DNA from: Cryptomeria japonica
Lineage: Eukaryota; Streptophyta; Pinopsida; Cupressales; Cupressaceae
Direction of reading: 5' to 3'
DNA: 64,000 nt
Assembly: GCF_030272615.1 (NCBI RefSeq)
Contig: NC_081411.1
Span: 161,344,089 to 161,408,088, forward strand
Below the pieces are notes generated by a model. It made no database searches and was not told the origin of the DNA. It saw only the letters and a list, made by a program, of their open reading frames with translations. Made by a program: the position numbers and the translations under genes. Positions 12,091-23,480 of the stretch are shown piece by piece (position 1 is the first letter of the stretch; each line of letters opens with the position of its first letter).

Positions 12091-13354
12091 TGTAATGTCA
12101 TCAAATTGTGACCCTAGCAATTTTTTACTTCATTACGGTCGTCACGCATGCAAACTCGAATCCTCTAACCTTATTGAAGAGCAGAGATTGCTCAACTTGC
12201 GAAAATAACTTCTTCCTTGGCCTCTGCATCACCCCGTCTACTTTCTTCCCTGGAGAAAGGGGTAGGAAAGGGGTGTGGTGCCATTGTTCCCCCTTGGATA
12301 GGGGCATGATGCTCTTTTCCTACATGGACAGGTGAATGGTGCCCCAGTCCCTACCCTATTTTGGGGTAGGACCCTTCCTAGGGTTGCATTTTTGGTTGTG
12401 CCTCAGGTGGGAAAGTCCCTCAATGTCGTCCCGTGATGAAATTCAAATCTACCAACACATGTATTTAAGTGGGAAAGCATCCTCTCATTTGGATAAGTTC
12501 AATAAGTTGGATGAGTGGGAAATTCACAAGCGATCAAGCATTCAAGAGAATTCAAGAGCATTCAAGCATTCAAGAATTCTTTTCCAGCATTGACCATTCT
12601 CAAGTCTCCATTCAAGGCTAGGTGTTGCATTCAAGTCAAGGATTCAACCATTTAAGAGGAGATTGATTCCAACATACAATTCCACGCAAGAATTTCTATC
12701 AACATTGCTACTACAACCTCCCTTGAGGTGATTTACAATTCAGTCTTTCATTTACATCTACTTGCAAGTACTTTCTTTCATTACTTGGTTAATTCCAAAA
12801 CTGGGGTTTGACCTAAAGGTAAACCCCCAATCCCAAACCATTTTCCTCTCTTTTTTGTGTGTAGGTTGCAGGTGTGCAGCTATACTTTTGGATTTAGGCT
12901 TCATTTGTAGAGGCAGAAAAACCCTTTTTCATTTAGCAGATTTTTCGGAGGACCGTGTACATTCCCACCATGGTCTGGGCAACTTTTCCTCAAATTCACA
13001 GGGCGACTTCATCTCGACATTTTATTGCTAGATCCAGGTGTACAACTTCATCCCATATTCTGATCTCAAGTTATAATCGATTCTTTGTCACTTTTGCACT
13101 ACATAATTCAATCAATTTCCTTTCCATTCCAAACAAGGAAAAGGGGGATCATCTTAACATTCTTAATTCATTCAGAATTCAATATATCATCTTTGTGTGG
13201 AGAGATTGAATCTAGTGAATTATCTCATCCCCTTCTTCCTAATGTAATGGTGAAAAGTGCTTGTAGGATAATCAATAGTGAAACTCTCATCCCTCTTACA
13301 GGGAAAGGGTTGTTTTCCTCTTGATCTATCACCCATCATTTTCCCACCATTACA
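12091..13354 (+). repeat. 3' LTR of the gag-only element
   Basis: Direct repeat of 5591-6763, starting TGTAATGTC and ending TTACA. It is longer than the 5' copy, partly from bases after TGTAA and from extra AAGAGCATTC-like copies near 12540-12570. The hairpin of the 5' copy is degraded here. Confidence 0.8.
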
Positions 13355-14016
13355 CATGCATGCCATTCTAAGGGGGGCTAATGAATATATGTATAATCTA
13401 CATCTAGAATTTGTATCCGCTTATCTTAGAATTCTAGTTCACCTTGGTGGGGGCCAAACCACTTGATCTATTTATCTTGTTGTCCTATATGGGGGCCAAT
13501 CTATTGCTTATCAAATCAATCTATGATTGTTGAATCACATGGCTATCTAGTATTTTTCTATCCATGTCGGTGAAATCTCACCCTATCGTATGACTATCTA
13601 GCATTACACAACTTTCTATCCATACTGGCAAAATCTTGCAAATCATCGCCCTATCATATGGCTATCTAGCATGATGCACTTTGCTACCCATGTCAGTATT
13701 ATTCCTTTTTATCTTAGTAGCTTCTTTTCTTTATCTTTTGTAATAGAGTTTTTTCTCCATTAAGCGGGGTTTGCCTCTATCATGCTATCTTGTCTATTTG
13801 ATTTCTGATCATTTTTTCATCTAACACATTGCACTACAACTAGTTTGTTTGTCATGAAACAACTTAGCAAAATCTAATTCAATATCAAGTTCATCTAGTT
13901 GGGGGAAACTTCGTTCAATCAAATTTTTTTCTTCCCCATCACGAATCTTGATAACATCTCTCTAATTTAGCTTCACATTTCTCAATAAAAATATGCTCAC
14001 TGAAGTAGGGGAAAAA
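13355..14016 (+). other. 3' end of an older related LTR element
   Basis: Non-coding sequence with G-runs at about 13372, 13449, 13491 and 13901, like the 3' region of the preceding element. It ends in a polypurine tract (GAAGTAGGGGAAAAA, about 14001-14016) followed at once by an LTR-like start. The rest of the element is not visible. Confidence 0.5.
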
Positions 14017-14690
14017 TGTAACGTCAAAAATTGTACCTCATGCAATTCCTCATCACATAAGCGCCTTCTCTTTAAGTTGATTGGAAACATTCATTTCTTG
14101 TTTGTCCTTTTGTCCACATGAATTTCCTTGTCAGCTTAGCATTTGTCCTTTTTACCAAATTGTTGATTGATTGACTAATGGACCTTAGCGTGTTGCAGAT
14201 ATGTCCACATGCCACGCTATCATCTTGCGAATATGTCAGTCCATAGGTGGTCATTTGAGAATTATGTTTGCACTCGGAAGAGTTCATAATGCCTGTGTCC
14301 ATGGCCATTGACACGAGATTCCTCTTAGAAGGCTATATCTCATGCATTTTGGTAATTTACATGCACTTCATGATCATTTGGAATTTTTTGAGCTATTAGC
14401 ATATTTTCTCTACATCTTTCACAAGTTTCCTTCTAGCGATCATCGTCCACCATTATTGCATCTTCAAGAGCTCCTTCGTTGTTTAGATTCAATCCTTCTA
14501 GCATCAATTTTTTGGGGTGTTGAAGGGAAGTTCTTTCTCACTTTCACTCATATTTTATTGTTTCCATTATCTTCTTATTGCTACATGCATTATCATTTAC
14601 CAATATCTCTCTCTTTATCATTTACCTTTCCATTTTTTCTATCATCTAGGTTGTCCATGGAGGTGGAAACACCAAAATGGGGGTTTAACT
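14017..14690 (+). repeat. LTR fragment, left part (split by a later insertion)
   Basis: It begins TGTAACGTCAAAAATTGTACC directly after a polypurine tract and resembles the start of the LTR at 12091, so it is a related family. It is interrupted at 14690 by the element at 14691-17814 and resumes at 17815 with the duplicated TAACT. Confidence 0.5.
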
Positions 14691-15115
14691 TGTTCAATTT
14701 AAGATGCTTGATTTACCATGGGCACTGATTTTCCCTCCCAGCCATAGACAATACACGATTGTCTCCCCCAAGCACAACTTATTTTTAATATAGCAGATTG
14801 TGTGTTATTCTCCATAGTAAAGAGAGGAAGATTTAATCTACCTATATATCAATTGGTGGTTCCCCCTCACCAAGGGTCAGCACTCTTCCATTATGGCCCA
14901 ATTAAATTATATAAATATCATATATAATTATTAAAATATAATTAATATTATAATTATAACCCATATAATAATTATATCTCACATTATTAATTATCAATTA
15001 TTATAATATCAATAATTATATTCTCAATATAATTATTATATTATCACATTAATTATAATATAATTATAATATCTCAACCTGAAGGAATTTGACCATAGCT
15101 ACAATAATATTAACA
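14691..15115 (-). repeat. 3' LTR of the non-autonomous element
   Basis: Direct repeat of 17396-17814, with shared CCATAGACAATACACGATTG and AAGAGAGGAAGATTTAATCT. The part near 14900-15075 is almost pure A/T with overlapping ATAATTAT palindromes. Confidence 0.85.
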
Positions 15116-15130
15116 CTCCCTCTTAGCTAG
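15116..15130 (-). promoter_or_regulatory. Polypurine tract (minus strand)
   Basis: On the minus strand CCCTAGCTAAGAGGGAG abuts the TGTTAAT start of the 3' LTR. Confidence 0.6.
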
Positions 15131-15149
15131 GGATGAATCCTTCTTAACC

Positions 15150-15480
15150 TTTATAAGTTACATCACCTCATTGTGATGATTTTCCACAATGGCTACATCC
15201 ATATGTGGAAAGAAAAGATATCACCTCACTGCGATATCAACCATTATGGCTTATCCACAAATATCACCTCACGTGATATCCACCATAGATATCTCCTCAT
15301 CTAATATCCACCATTATGGCTTATCCATAGATATTACCTCACACGATATCCACCATTTTGGCATATCCATAGATATCAACTCATGAGATATCAACCATTA
15401 TTGTGAGATCGTCACCTCACAATGATGGTAAGATGCACAAGTCTTCATCATTGTAAGATTGTCACCTCACAATGATATTC
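15150..15480. repeat. Array of inverted repeats built on ATCACCTCA...GTGAT
   Basis: The stretch contains degenerate units of about 42 bases (ATATCACCTCACGTGATATC, then CACCATTATGGCTTATCC). Each carries an inverted repeat. Clear ones are ATATCAC/GTGATAT at 15261-15279, GATATC pairs near 15219 and 15372, ATTGTGAG/CTCACAAT at 15400-15423, and the same with one mismatch at 15450-15473. It lies inside the non-autonomous element near its 3' LTR. Confidence 0.7.
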
Positions 15481-17377
15481 ACCATGGCTCATCCAGAGGG
15501 TAAGCACACAAGTACAAGAAAATCACCACGAACTCTCTCACATGGTGTTGTCATGGCATCACACACATGACATCCACCATGAACCATATCAGAGGGTGGA
15601 GATAAGGGCTTACACCTCAAGTCTCTCTCAAAGAGAAATGCATTCACAAGAGTTTACACTTTAAACTTCTCTCTCAAAGAGAAGACTGGATTAGTACAAA
15701 ATATAAATATATATAAATGATGTTGAGATTCAATCTCAGCTAGGGATTCATTTTCCACCATACCAAGCTTATCAAAAAAATAAAAAATTGATGTGACTCC
15801 CTCTGACCCTGATATCAACCTTCTAACCTTCTTGTCCAAGGTTGCTTCTGAAGCTGAAATGTCAGGTTCCCTTTGACGGTTGATTCTTCCTCTTCAAATA
15901 CACGTCTCCAGCCACCAAGTCAAATTTATGGCAGCAGCCTATGATGCTTCCTCACAGGATGTATCAAGCTCATCCACTCTTGAATGCAATCTCCATCGTG
16001 AAGGCATTTAGAGAGATTAATAATGGTCCAAGACTATCTCAAAGAGAAATATCAATGCTGGAATCATATATGGTTCGCTATAGCATGAATTAATAGCTAT
16101 ATGAAAATTTCATAAACATTATTCAACCATGAGAACTCATCTCTTAATTGGTTAGTCTTCCTCACTATCTACCAACATTCTTTCCTAAAATCAACCAGAA
16201 TCGAAATTTCCATCCATTTGGATTGATCACATTGAAGTATCTAACGATGATCTAATGATTGCATGGCCTTCGACCCTCGCCATCACTCATCACCTATGTC
16301 TTCACAATAGCTCTAAATCTTCGTTTCAAATCTTAAGACACATACTCTTTCTGCACAAATTCTGCCTTATCTTTCACAAAAATATTTTCCTTTATTTCTG
16401 CAGGATATCAGCATATTCCTTTCATCAACACCTGTATATTCTTTTCCATATATATACCATGTATATGACATAAACTCTATACTTTTATCATTCTACTCTC
16501 CACTTGATCAAATTTTTATTATTTGAAAGTGGTGATTCTGTGTTTATCATTGGTGATTTGAATCTGATTAGTTTTGGTGAACGATCTCAGTCTGAGATAC
16601 TAAGCAAATTCTCCTTGGACATCAGCGAATTTACCTCGCACCTTGGCGATTTCATCTCAATCACTCAGCGATTGAATCAGAGACACCAACGACTTGAACC
16701 ATTAGCGAATTCACCCTTGGACATCACCAATTACATCCTAAGTCACAACGAATGTATTTACACTTGCAACAATTTCATTCTGAGCTACAACAAGCTCACG
16801 TTTTGATCAGCAAGTTACACACATAGATATATATTCTTGTGTGAATTCACAAAGAGGCATGAAATTCAATCTTCTTTGATACAGAACTGATTTTTCACAG
16901 TGATTTGGACACAGCCATAAGCCATAGTGTATTCATAGAAAAATTGTCTCTGAGGTGGCGAACTTGTCATTTGATGTGAATCTCATATTGAATTTAGTAG
17001 TATTGTTTGATAGCGATTTTGGAGACCAATATCGATTTTACTCCAAGAATTGAGTGAACTTAACCTTCAGTGGAGGCATTGCGTGTGGCCAGCAACCTTT
17101 GGAAGAAATTATAGTGAAATTTCCGCCTTAATGAAGATCAATTGGAGGATTAAGTTGCTGTCCAAACATGAACACAAAGATCGCATTGTTAAAATCGCAC
17201 AATCTCAATTATTAGTCGTTGTTGATGACTACAAACCTTTAGCTGCAATAGAAGATGAGTTCATTGAGGCTTAAGTCAAACACAAAGCGAACCGCCTTTC
17301 TTTAATGATCGATTCTCTATTCTCTTCCATCAGATGTTACTACTTGATAACTATATCAAGGCCTTTACCTGGGTTTC
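15481..17377 (-). other. Non-coding interior of the non-autonomous element
   Basis: No gag, protease, integrase or RT motif is visible on either strand. Near 16590-16800 degenerate repeats of a GCGAATT-CACCTTGG-like word occur (for example 16624, 16704). It serves as leader or stuffer sequence. Confidence 0.6.
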
Positions 17378-17383
17378 GTATCT

Positions 17384-17395
17384 GCTCTGATATCA
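17384..17395 (-). promoter_or_regulatory. Primer binding site (minus strand)
   Basis: The minus strand reads TGATATCAGAGC directly after the 5' LTR end. It differs at one base from the initiator-Met-tRNA complement TGGTATCAGAGC. Confidence 0.8.
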
Positions 17396-17814
17396 TGTTG
17401 AATTTAAGATATTCGATTAATCACGAGCATTGATTTTCTCTCCCATCCATAGACAATACACGATTGTCTCCCTCGAGCACTACTTATTCTTAATATAACA
17501 AATTGTGCATTTTTCTCCATAGTCAAGAGAGGAAGATTTAATCTTCCTATATATCTATCAATGGTGCCCCTTCACCAAGGGTCACCACTCTTCCAAGATG
17601 ACCCAATTAGATTATATAAATGTCATATATAATTAATATTATAATTACAACCCATATAATAATTATATCTCATATAATTAATTATCAATTATTATAATAT
17701 CAATAATTATATTTTCAATATAATTATTAAACTTTCAATAATTATATTATCTCAGCCTTTACGTTATCTAAGTCGGCATGAAGGAATCTGACCATAGCTA
17801 CAATAATATTAACA
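17396..17814 (-). repeat. 5' LTR of the non-autonomous element
   Basis: Direct repeat of 14691-15115. It ends at 17814 and is followed by the target duplication TAACT. Confidence 0.85.
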
Positions 17815-18290
17815 TAACTGAGGCAGACTTCTAAACACAACCCCCAAAATTTCCCTCTATTTCTTGTGTGCACGCTTTTGATTGAGCAAAGGAGCTCATT
17901 TAGCTTGAGGCTTTAATTATGGACCACTTGTGAGTTTCCAACCACCTTTTCCTATCTCATTCTAGTTTCTCACATTCTATTATGTTTACTTTTCTTGTTA
18001 TTGTATCATTTGCTTCATCATACAATCATGCATGTCTCTTCCATACGGTCTTTGTACCTTGTCCATATAAGATGGTAGAGTTTTGTGCTCATGTCCAAGT
18101 TTTGTGTGTTCATCCAAAAGACAAAGGCTTAGCAAAGTCATCTAGAAGCTTTTTCTGTAGTTTGTTAGTTTAGTTTTTTACTTAGCATCTCCTGACTCAC
18201 CTTTAGCACCAATTTAAGTGATGTAGATTGAAGGTAGGTTTGTTCCTTGACATTCATCGATTTGAGGGTAGCAAATCCCATCCTCTACAC
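17815..18290 (+). other. Right part of the split LTR and unclassified sequence
   Basis: It continues the LTR fragment of 14017-14690 after the duplicated TAACT. The right end of that LTR cannot be placed because no second copy is present. No coding domain is seen. Confidence 0.35.
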
Positions 18291-19985
18291 TCTTCAACCT
18301 TTATAAATATTTTAAATGTTTTCAATAGTGATGGGAAACAAAAACTAACCATTTATCTTAATAGAGAAAGATTTTAAAAAATACAAATAAAATATTAGCC
18401 TAATTAAAGACATTTTTTCTATTCTATCCTAGATAAACACCCAAAAACAAAGATGAAACAAAATAAGAAAAAAGGAAATTAAAGAAAAAATACTCAAAAG
18501 GTTCAATTGTATCATACAAATGATAATTAGCAACAGGAAAGTCAAAACTTTCAACACTATTTAAACCAACAAGTTTCTTTAAAATAAGAAACCATTTGAA
18601 GCAAAAAAAATTGGGCTAAAAAAAGACCATATAAACTTTAGCAAGAAAGAGATCATTTTTTTCAGACAAATTCAAACCCCAAGCCTCCCTATATTTACTC
18701 TAAATATCCCCCATGCCAACTTACAACTCAAATGACTTACTTGTAGTTATCTATGGTATCCTCGCTCCATTTAACATTTCTTTGAATCCCAATGATATAT
18801 TTCACTTCAATCACAAAATGAAAGCTTAAAAAGTCCTTCTCCACAACTGATAAAGTCCTCGCCTATAAGGTATGGATCTTGTATTCACTACCTTCTCCCA
18901 ACTTTTAAGCATGCTATTGTAAAAAACATTTCTAAAGGATTCAATACTCTTTTCCAATAGAAATTCAATCATAAGGATCTATAGACTTAGTGGACACTGC
19001 GAATTTTGGAGGACGAATCATAATTTTTTAACAAAACCCTTGCACTTCCTCGCATCCCTCCAAGTACTACCAAATATATTGGACCCAAAAGGTTTCACTA
19101 TGAATTTTTCAAACATGATATCTTTAGGATGGATACTTGGTGAATCCTTCTCCTTTTTAGGTTTAGTCAATGCAACATTATGTTTGACAAGGACTTTCCA
19201 TAATTCATCCTCCTCAAATCCTTTTAACAACCATTTTGAAGTGTAAGTAATACCTTGTAACTTCAAAGCTTTTGCACCAATTCGCTCCAAATTTTTTGGT
19301 AAGCAAGATCAAGGGTGACAAATCACATGCCTCATCTTATTTCTTTTACCATCCATGGATCTTATTTTCTATTTTATTTTTCATCTTGGTAGCTCTCAAA
19401 GTATCATACTAAATATTAATAGATATTTATAGATGAGAAAATATTTTGACAAAATTGACTTATACCAACAAAAGAGAGAAAGTGGCTTTTCCACTTAATA
19501 TTCTTATTTTTAAATATTTTAAATCATCCAATCCACATGTTGTTCAAAGAAGGATGCATTGAAAAGATGATTCTTAAGTATATGATAGTCTTATTTGGTC
19601 CACCCCAAGTCCAATTAGTGATACATAATCAATCTAGAACCTTGTCTAACCAACCTAAACTAAAAGATTTATTCTTAGCAAATTTTGCAACAAAGTCTTC
19701 ACAAAAAATCCTTCATACCATTTAAAGAATTGTTAAAATTTGTGTGATCAAGAGCCATCAATAAATTAGGAATTTAATGCTCACTACTCTTTGGCAAAGT
19801 TAGACCCCGAAAAGGGGAGAGATTAGCTCTATTTTCAAAATATTTTGAAGAGCATATACAATATTAACAAATGAGACCAAGGGTAAAGGAAATCCTTGTC
19901 TTATTTATCTCTCCAAAAGAAAGGGCTTATTAGAACATTATTAGTATTAGTTTGAGTAGAAGCCTGATTAAAGGGAACATAAATC
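18291..19985 (-). pseudogene. LINE reverse transcriptase relic
   Basis: On the minus strand, near 19850-19910, broken reading gives RQGFPLPLVSFVNIVYALQ-like sequence. This is the counterpart of the non-LTR RT motif RQGxPLSPxLF. Downstream, near 19020-19290, GITYTSKWLLKGFEEDELWKVLV resembles the plant LINE stretch between polymerase and zinc-binding domain. Stops and frame changes are frequent. The lower part (18300-18760) recurs at 25800-26290, as expected for a 3' end shared by 5'-truncated copies. It starts inside a Copia protease region at about 19985, so it probably inserted there. The assignment is by motif only. Confidence 0.5.
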
Positions 19986-21167
19986 CATATAAAAAGTGAT
20001 GTGAACAACTGCTGTCAACTACCCATTTATCCTTGTCTTCAATTTTAGCAGCAAGTGCCTTTTCTTCAAGTACATTCTCTTCCAGTGCCGGATCATCTTC
20101 CTTGATAGCCAGGAACACCCATTCCTTCCCATTGCTAGAACCACTAGCAGAGTCTTTTGCCAATTCATCATCAGAATCAGTAATACCTTCCTCATCCACT
20201 ATGTAGCATGATTTGTCTATGTTTATCTTGTATTTATACTTGTTATGATATCCAGGGTTAGGCTTAAATGATCTTCTAACTCTTTCTACAAATCTTGAAT
20301 TCCTTTCATGACATCTAGATGCAAAATGACCAATCTTATTACATGCAAAACATTTAAAAGGTGCTTTTCCTTCATACTTACTTCCTACCAGTCCTTTAGA
20401 TACTCTTCTAGCAAATAGTACTTCAAGTTGCTCAAACTCATCATCTTCTTTCTTCATATCTTCCAATTCCTTTGCATACAAAGCTTTCCAGCGTTGCCTA
20501 TCAGTTTTAGATGTAGATGCATGAAAAGCAAGTTCAAACTTTACAACCCTAGAAGGTCCAAATTGTTCAAGCTCAAAAGCCGATAGTTTGCCAACTGAAG
20601 TATCTCTGTTGATAGATGTATTAGCCACTGTTCTCAAGTCGATGGTAGGGCTCTCAGGACTTTAGAAACAATTTCATCTTTTCTTAGAGTTCCACCACAA
20701 CATTGAATTCCCATAACAATCTCATTTACCCTTTCCATGAATGTAGTAATCCTTTCATCTTTGGCCATCTTCAGGTTTTCATATCTCACTCGGTAACCAT
20801 CAAGTTTAGCAATCTTCACTATAGGGTCACCTTCATTAAGAGTCTCCAACTTATCCCATATAGCCTTTCCAGATGATTTGTTGGTTAATCCCATTATTTG
20901 TTGATCAGAAAGTGCACACAAGAGGACTTCTCTTGCTCTACAATCCTCAAGCTCCTTGTCTAGGTTTGCTGGAGGAGGATTTCCAGATCCCAGATTATAA
21001 GGTGTGACACCATTCTATGTGATCTCTCAAATCTCCTTGCCAAGACATCTCAAATGAGCCTCCATCTGAATCTTCCATACTATGTAATTTATTCCATCAA
21101 GCCTTAGAATATCCCTCCAAAAGATAGTTCTAGAAGAACTGGATGAACTTGAACTATTAGTTGCCAT
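19950..21167 (-). pseudogene. gag: Copia gag and start of protease, broken
   Basis: Minus-strand Copia polyprotein start. The ATG at 21167 (MATNSSSSSSS) is 44 bases past the primer site. Pieces in order are LDGINYIVWKIQMEAHLRC (gag N-terminal, about 21100-21050), AIWDKLETLNEG and YENLKMAKDERITTFMERVNE (the UBN2-type gag core, 20634-20921), a zinc knuckle CFACNKIGHFASRC with intact C-x2-C-x4-H-x4-C (about 20340), an acidic linker, and WVVDSSCSHH (about 20020). The last is the protease active-site strand, with D-S-S for the usual D-S-G. Frames change near 21080 and at 20634-20640. The element ends abruptly at about 19960, where a LINE relic begins; integrase, RT and RNase H are missing. Confidence 0.75.
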
Positions 21168-21210
21168 AGGATCCTCCTCAAGCGGTTAAGCTTTTTGCAG
21201 AGAGGACCAA

Positions 21211-21223
21211 ATCTTTGATACCA
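21211..21223 (-). promoter_or_regulatory. Primer binding site of the truncated Copia element
   Basis: The minus strand reads TGGTATCAAAGAT two bases after the LTR end. This is a near match to the initiator-Met-tRNA complement. Confidence 0.8.
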
Positions 21224-21225
21224 AT

Positions 21226-22453
21226 TGTTTGATAGTTCAAATAACTGGAAGACAATTGAAAGGGGGGGTGGTGAATCAGTTTTCACAGATTACTGAAACT
21301 ATCAACAATTTAAACTTTAATACCAGAACCCAAAACATTAATACCGGAATGCCTAAACCAAATACTAGAATAGCAGTTAAACCAATTAAGCATAAAAAAT
21401 AATCACAAAATAAAGACCATCCATATAACACCAAGATTTATACATGGAAAACTTGATAAAGGGAAAAACCACAATGGGAAGCCTACCCACAGTCAAATAA
21501 TCCTTCTGAAGTAAGTATGTGAATTACAATTGAGGGGCCTGCACTTGTAGGAAGGCCAACAACCTAGAGCACATTTCTTATCACAAAAGGAGTCTCTCTA
21601 ACTACATAGAAATCCAGACTACAATACAAAGAAGTGTTGAACTGCAAAAGATAGCATCTCTTATGCTTGAGTATAGTTTTGGTTAAGCTCAATACCGGAG
21701 GACTAAATCCTCTTACATAAACCCAATCTGATCTCCAATGATCGACCAACTCCTCTTCCTAAATGATATTACATTATTCGCACATTACATTCCTTGACCA
21801 TGACCTCTAACATAACCATGATGATCTACAATGAGATTTTATATCTATATAAACAAACCCTCAACCATAAACAATTAGGTCAGCCACCATATAATAAACC
21901 AATTACATAATTACAAACCATGTCGGGCTAAGACCAAACAAATAATATCCAACACATAAGAAATCCCAGAAATACATTGAGAGGTCCAATCCACACGTTA
22001 CATTAAAGCTGGTCCATAACCTAGATCAACCGAAACCCAGTATAGGTCCAGACACTACAACAATGATCTCCATCTGCCAAGTCTTGAACATGATCACCAA
22101 TAGCATCCTGAAACTCCACTAGAAGTTGCACCAACACCACTTATGCAATTCATCAAAGATCTTCATCAAAAGCTCTCCCGGTGAAACCCTTGTTGGAACC
22201 AGAAACTAAGCTTCTATGCAAGCAGGATAGCATCCGATCACTAGACCAAATCTGAGCATGAGTATCTTGAACAAGCCAATTCCATAAGCAAATTGTACCA
22301 GAGCCTACTAGATCATGGCGGATCCAAATCAACCAGAAACCACTCAACCTACCGAGACCAGAAGGGTGCCGGTAAAGTATCCATATAGCTAGTGTTGGCA
22401 TCAATTAAGAAACATCAATGCAACACATAATCAATGCCACTAAATCACCAACA
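21226..22453 (-). repeat. 5' LTR of the truncated Copia element
   Basis: The right edge (start on the minus strand) reads TGTTGGTGATTT at 22453, and the left edge ends CAAACA at 21226 beside the primer site. The 21240-21300 part (GGGGGTGGTGAATCAGT) and the AAACCTGGTTAAAGGAAAA-like segment also occur in the LTR at 53905-55043, so the two are related families. The partner 3' LTR is not in the window. Confidence 0.7.
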
Positions 22454-23480
22454 GGTAATTCTCTAATAATAGAAGGGTTCTTGGGTAGTGTTTCACTATA
22501 AACAATGACACTATAATGGCTTTTCTCTATGACACCTCTTGCTATGCAATGTTGCACTCAACCCCTATGGCTAGGGGCTCCACATAAGTTGAACCAACGT
22601 CACTTTAAGACTTGTGATTGTCATATAGCTATATTAATCTGTATAGACATGGTGACCCCTAAGCTTAGATAGGGCCCGAAAAAAGACAATAAAATTTTAT
22701 TGCAAAATATAGGAATGCTATATCTTGATCAACACATTTTTTTATCGTTATAGATGCAATAGTGAAGCTTATTTTTACCCAAGAGGCCTCTAGAAAAATT
22801 TCACCCCCAAAAACCTTACAAAAAGAGTTCAAATAGAAAATCCACATGGAAAACCTCCATCAATCCTAGGATCTACAACAACCCAAGTCTACAAAAATGT
22901 TTGTAACATTGAAAATTCTACTATTACAATTTTTCAATTCCATGGATTTAACTACATGCACATAAAGCTAATTAAAAATGATATGAATAATATAATTTGA
23001 TAGATAACAAAAGAAAGACACTAATTTGAAAATTTAATTAAAAATATTTTATTTTAGACAACATTTATTTTTTTAATTAAGTTTTTAAATTTTTAAATAG
23101 CTTTTCTATAATAATAATAAAACAAATGATAAAACACATTCAAGTAATATAAAATAATTAAATAGAAAATGTCTAAAAAGTAGTTTTTAATCAAATACCA
23201 TTATTAATCATATGATTATTATTAAATGTTTACAATATAATTCGGATATTTTACAACCTCATAAACTATTGAAGATATTAAAAAAGAAAAATTATTTAGA
23301 AATGATATATATATATATAAAGAGAGGAAGGATATATATATATATAGAAAGAGAGAGAGGGGGCAAGACGTAGTCCCTTCTAGAACACAACATAGTAAAT
23401 AGCATTAAATTGCATTAAAAATATAGGTAATGTTAAGAATGTAAAAAAATAATGAAAATCAATACTTCATAAAGTAGCTT
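22454..23480. other. Unclassified AT-rich sequence
   Basis: I see no gene, LTR edge or domain. The part from 22980 to 23480 is strongly A/T-rich. Confidence 0.4.
23303..23372. repeat. AT and GA microsatellites
   Basis: Two (AT)n runs (23305-23318 and 23332-23346) alternate with purine-only AGAGAGGAAGG and GAAAGAGAGAGAGGGGG tracts. Confidence 0.9.

Larger units (their letters stand above)
5591..13354 (+). mobile_element. Gag-only Ty3/gypsy-type LTR element (Tat/Ogre-like gag, no RT)
   Basis: This is a complete LTR element: 5' LTR 5591-6763, primer site from 6767, gag and protease remnant 7970-10560, polypurine tract 12076-12090 and 3' LTR 12091-13354. No reverse transcriptase, RNase H or integrase is present; only about 1.5 kb separates the last protease sequence from the 3' LTR. 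This matches what is known of plant terminal-repeat elements carrying only GAG, which need another element's enzymes to move. A deletion derivative is the alternative. LTRs differ at many positions, so it is not young. I could not find a matching 5-bp target duplication (AAGTC on the left, CATGC on the right). Confidence 0.8.
14691..17814 (-). mobile_element. Non-autonomous LTR element with perfect target duplication
   Basis: Two direct repeats, 14691-15115 and 17396-17814, both start TGTT and end TTAACA on the plus strand. Read on the minus strand, the 5' LTR (17396-17814) is followed at once by TGATATCAGAGC, one base from the initiator-Met-tRNA primer site. The 3' LTR is preceded by the purine tract CTAAGAGGGAG. 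TAACT flanks both ends (14686-14690 and 17815-17819). The 2.28-kb interior has no gag or pol sequence, so movement would have depended on another element. LTR divergence is roughly 15 percent by eye, so the insertion is old. The primer site suggests a Copia or chromovirus partner. Confidence 0.85.

Noticed and set aside
5586-13359. Target duplication for the gag-only element
   Set aside because: AAGTC on the left and CATGC on the right do not match at any small shift I tried, so none is claimed.
15150-15480. Possible CRISPR-like array
   Set aside because: Units are degenerate, lack constant spacers and lie inside a plant LTR element; no cas genes exist and the host is eukaryotic.
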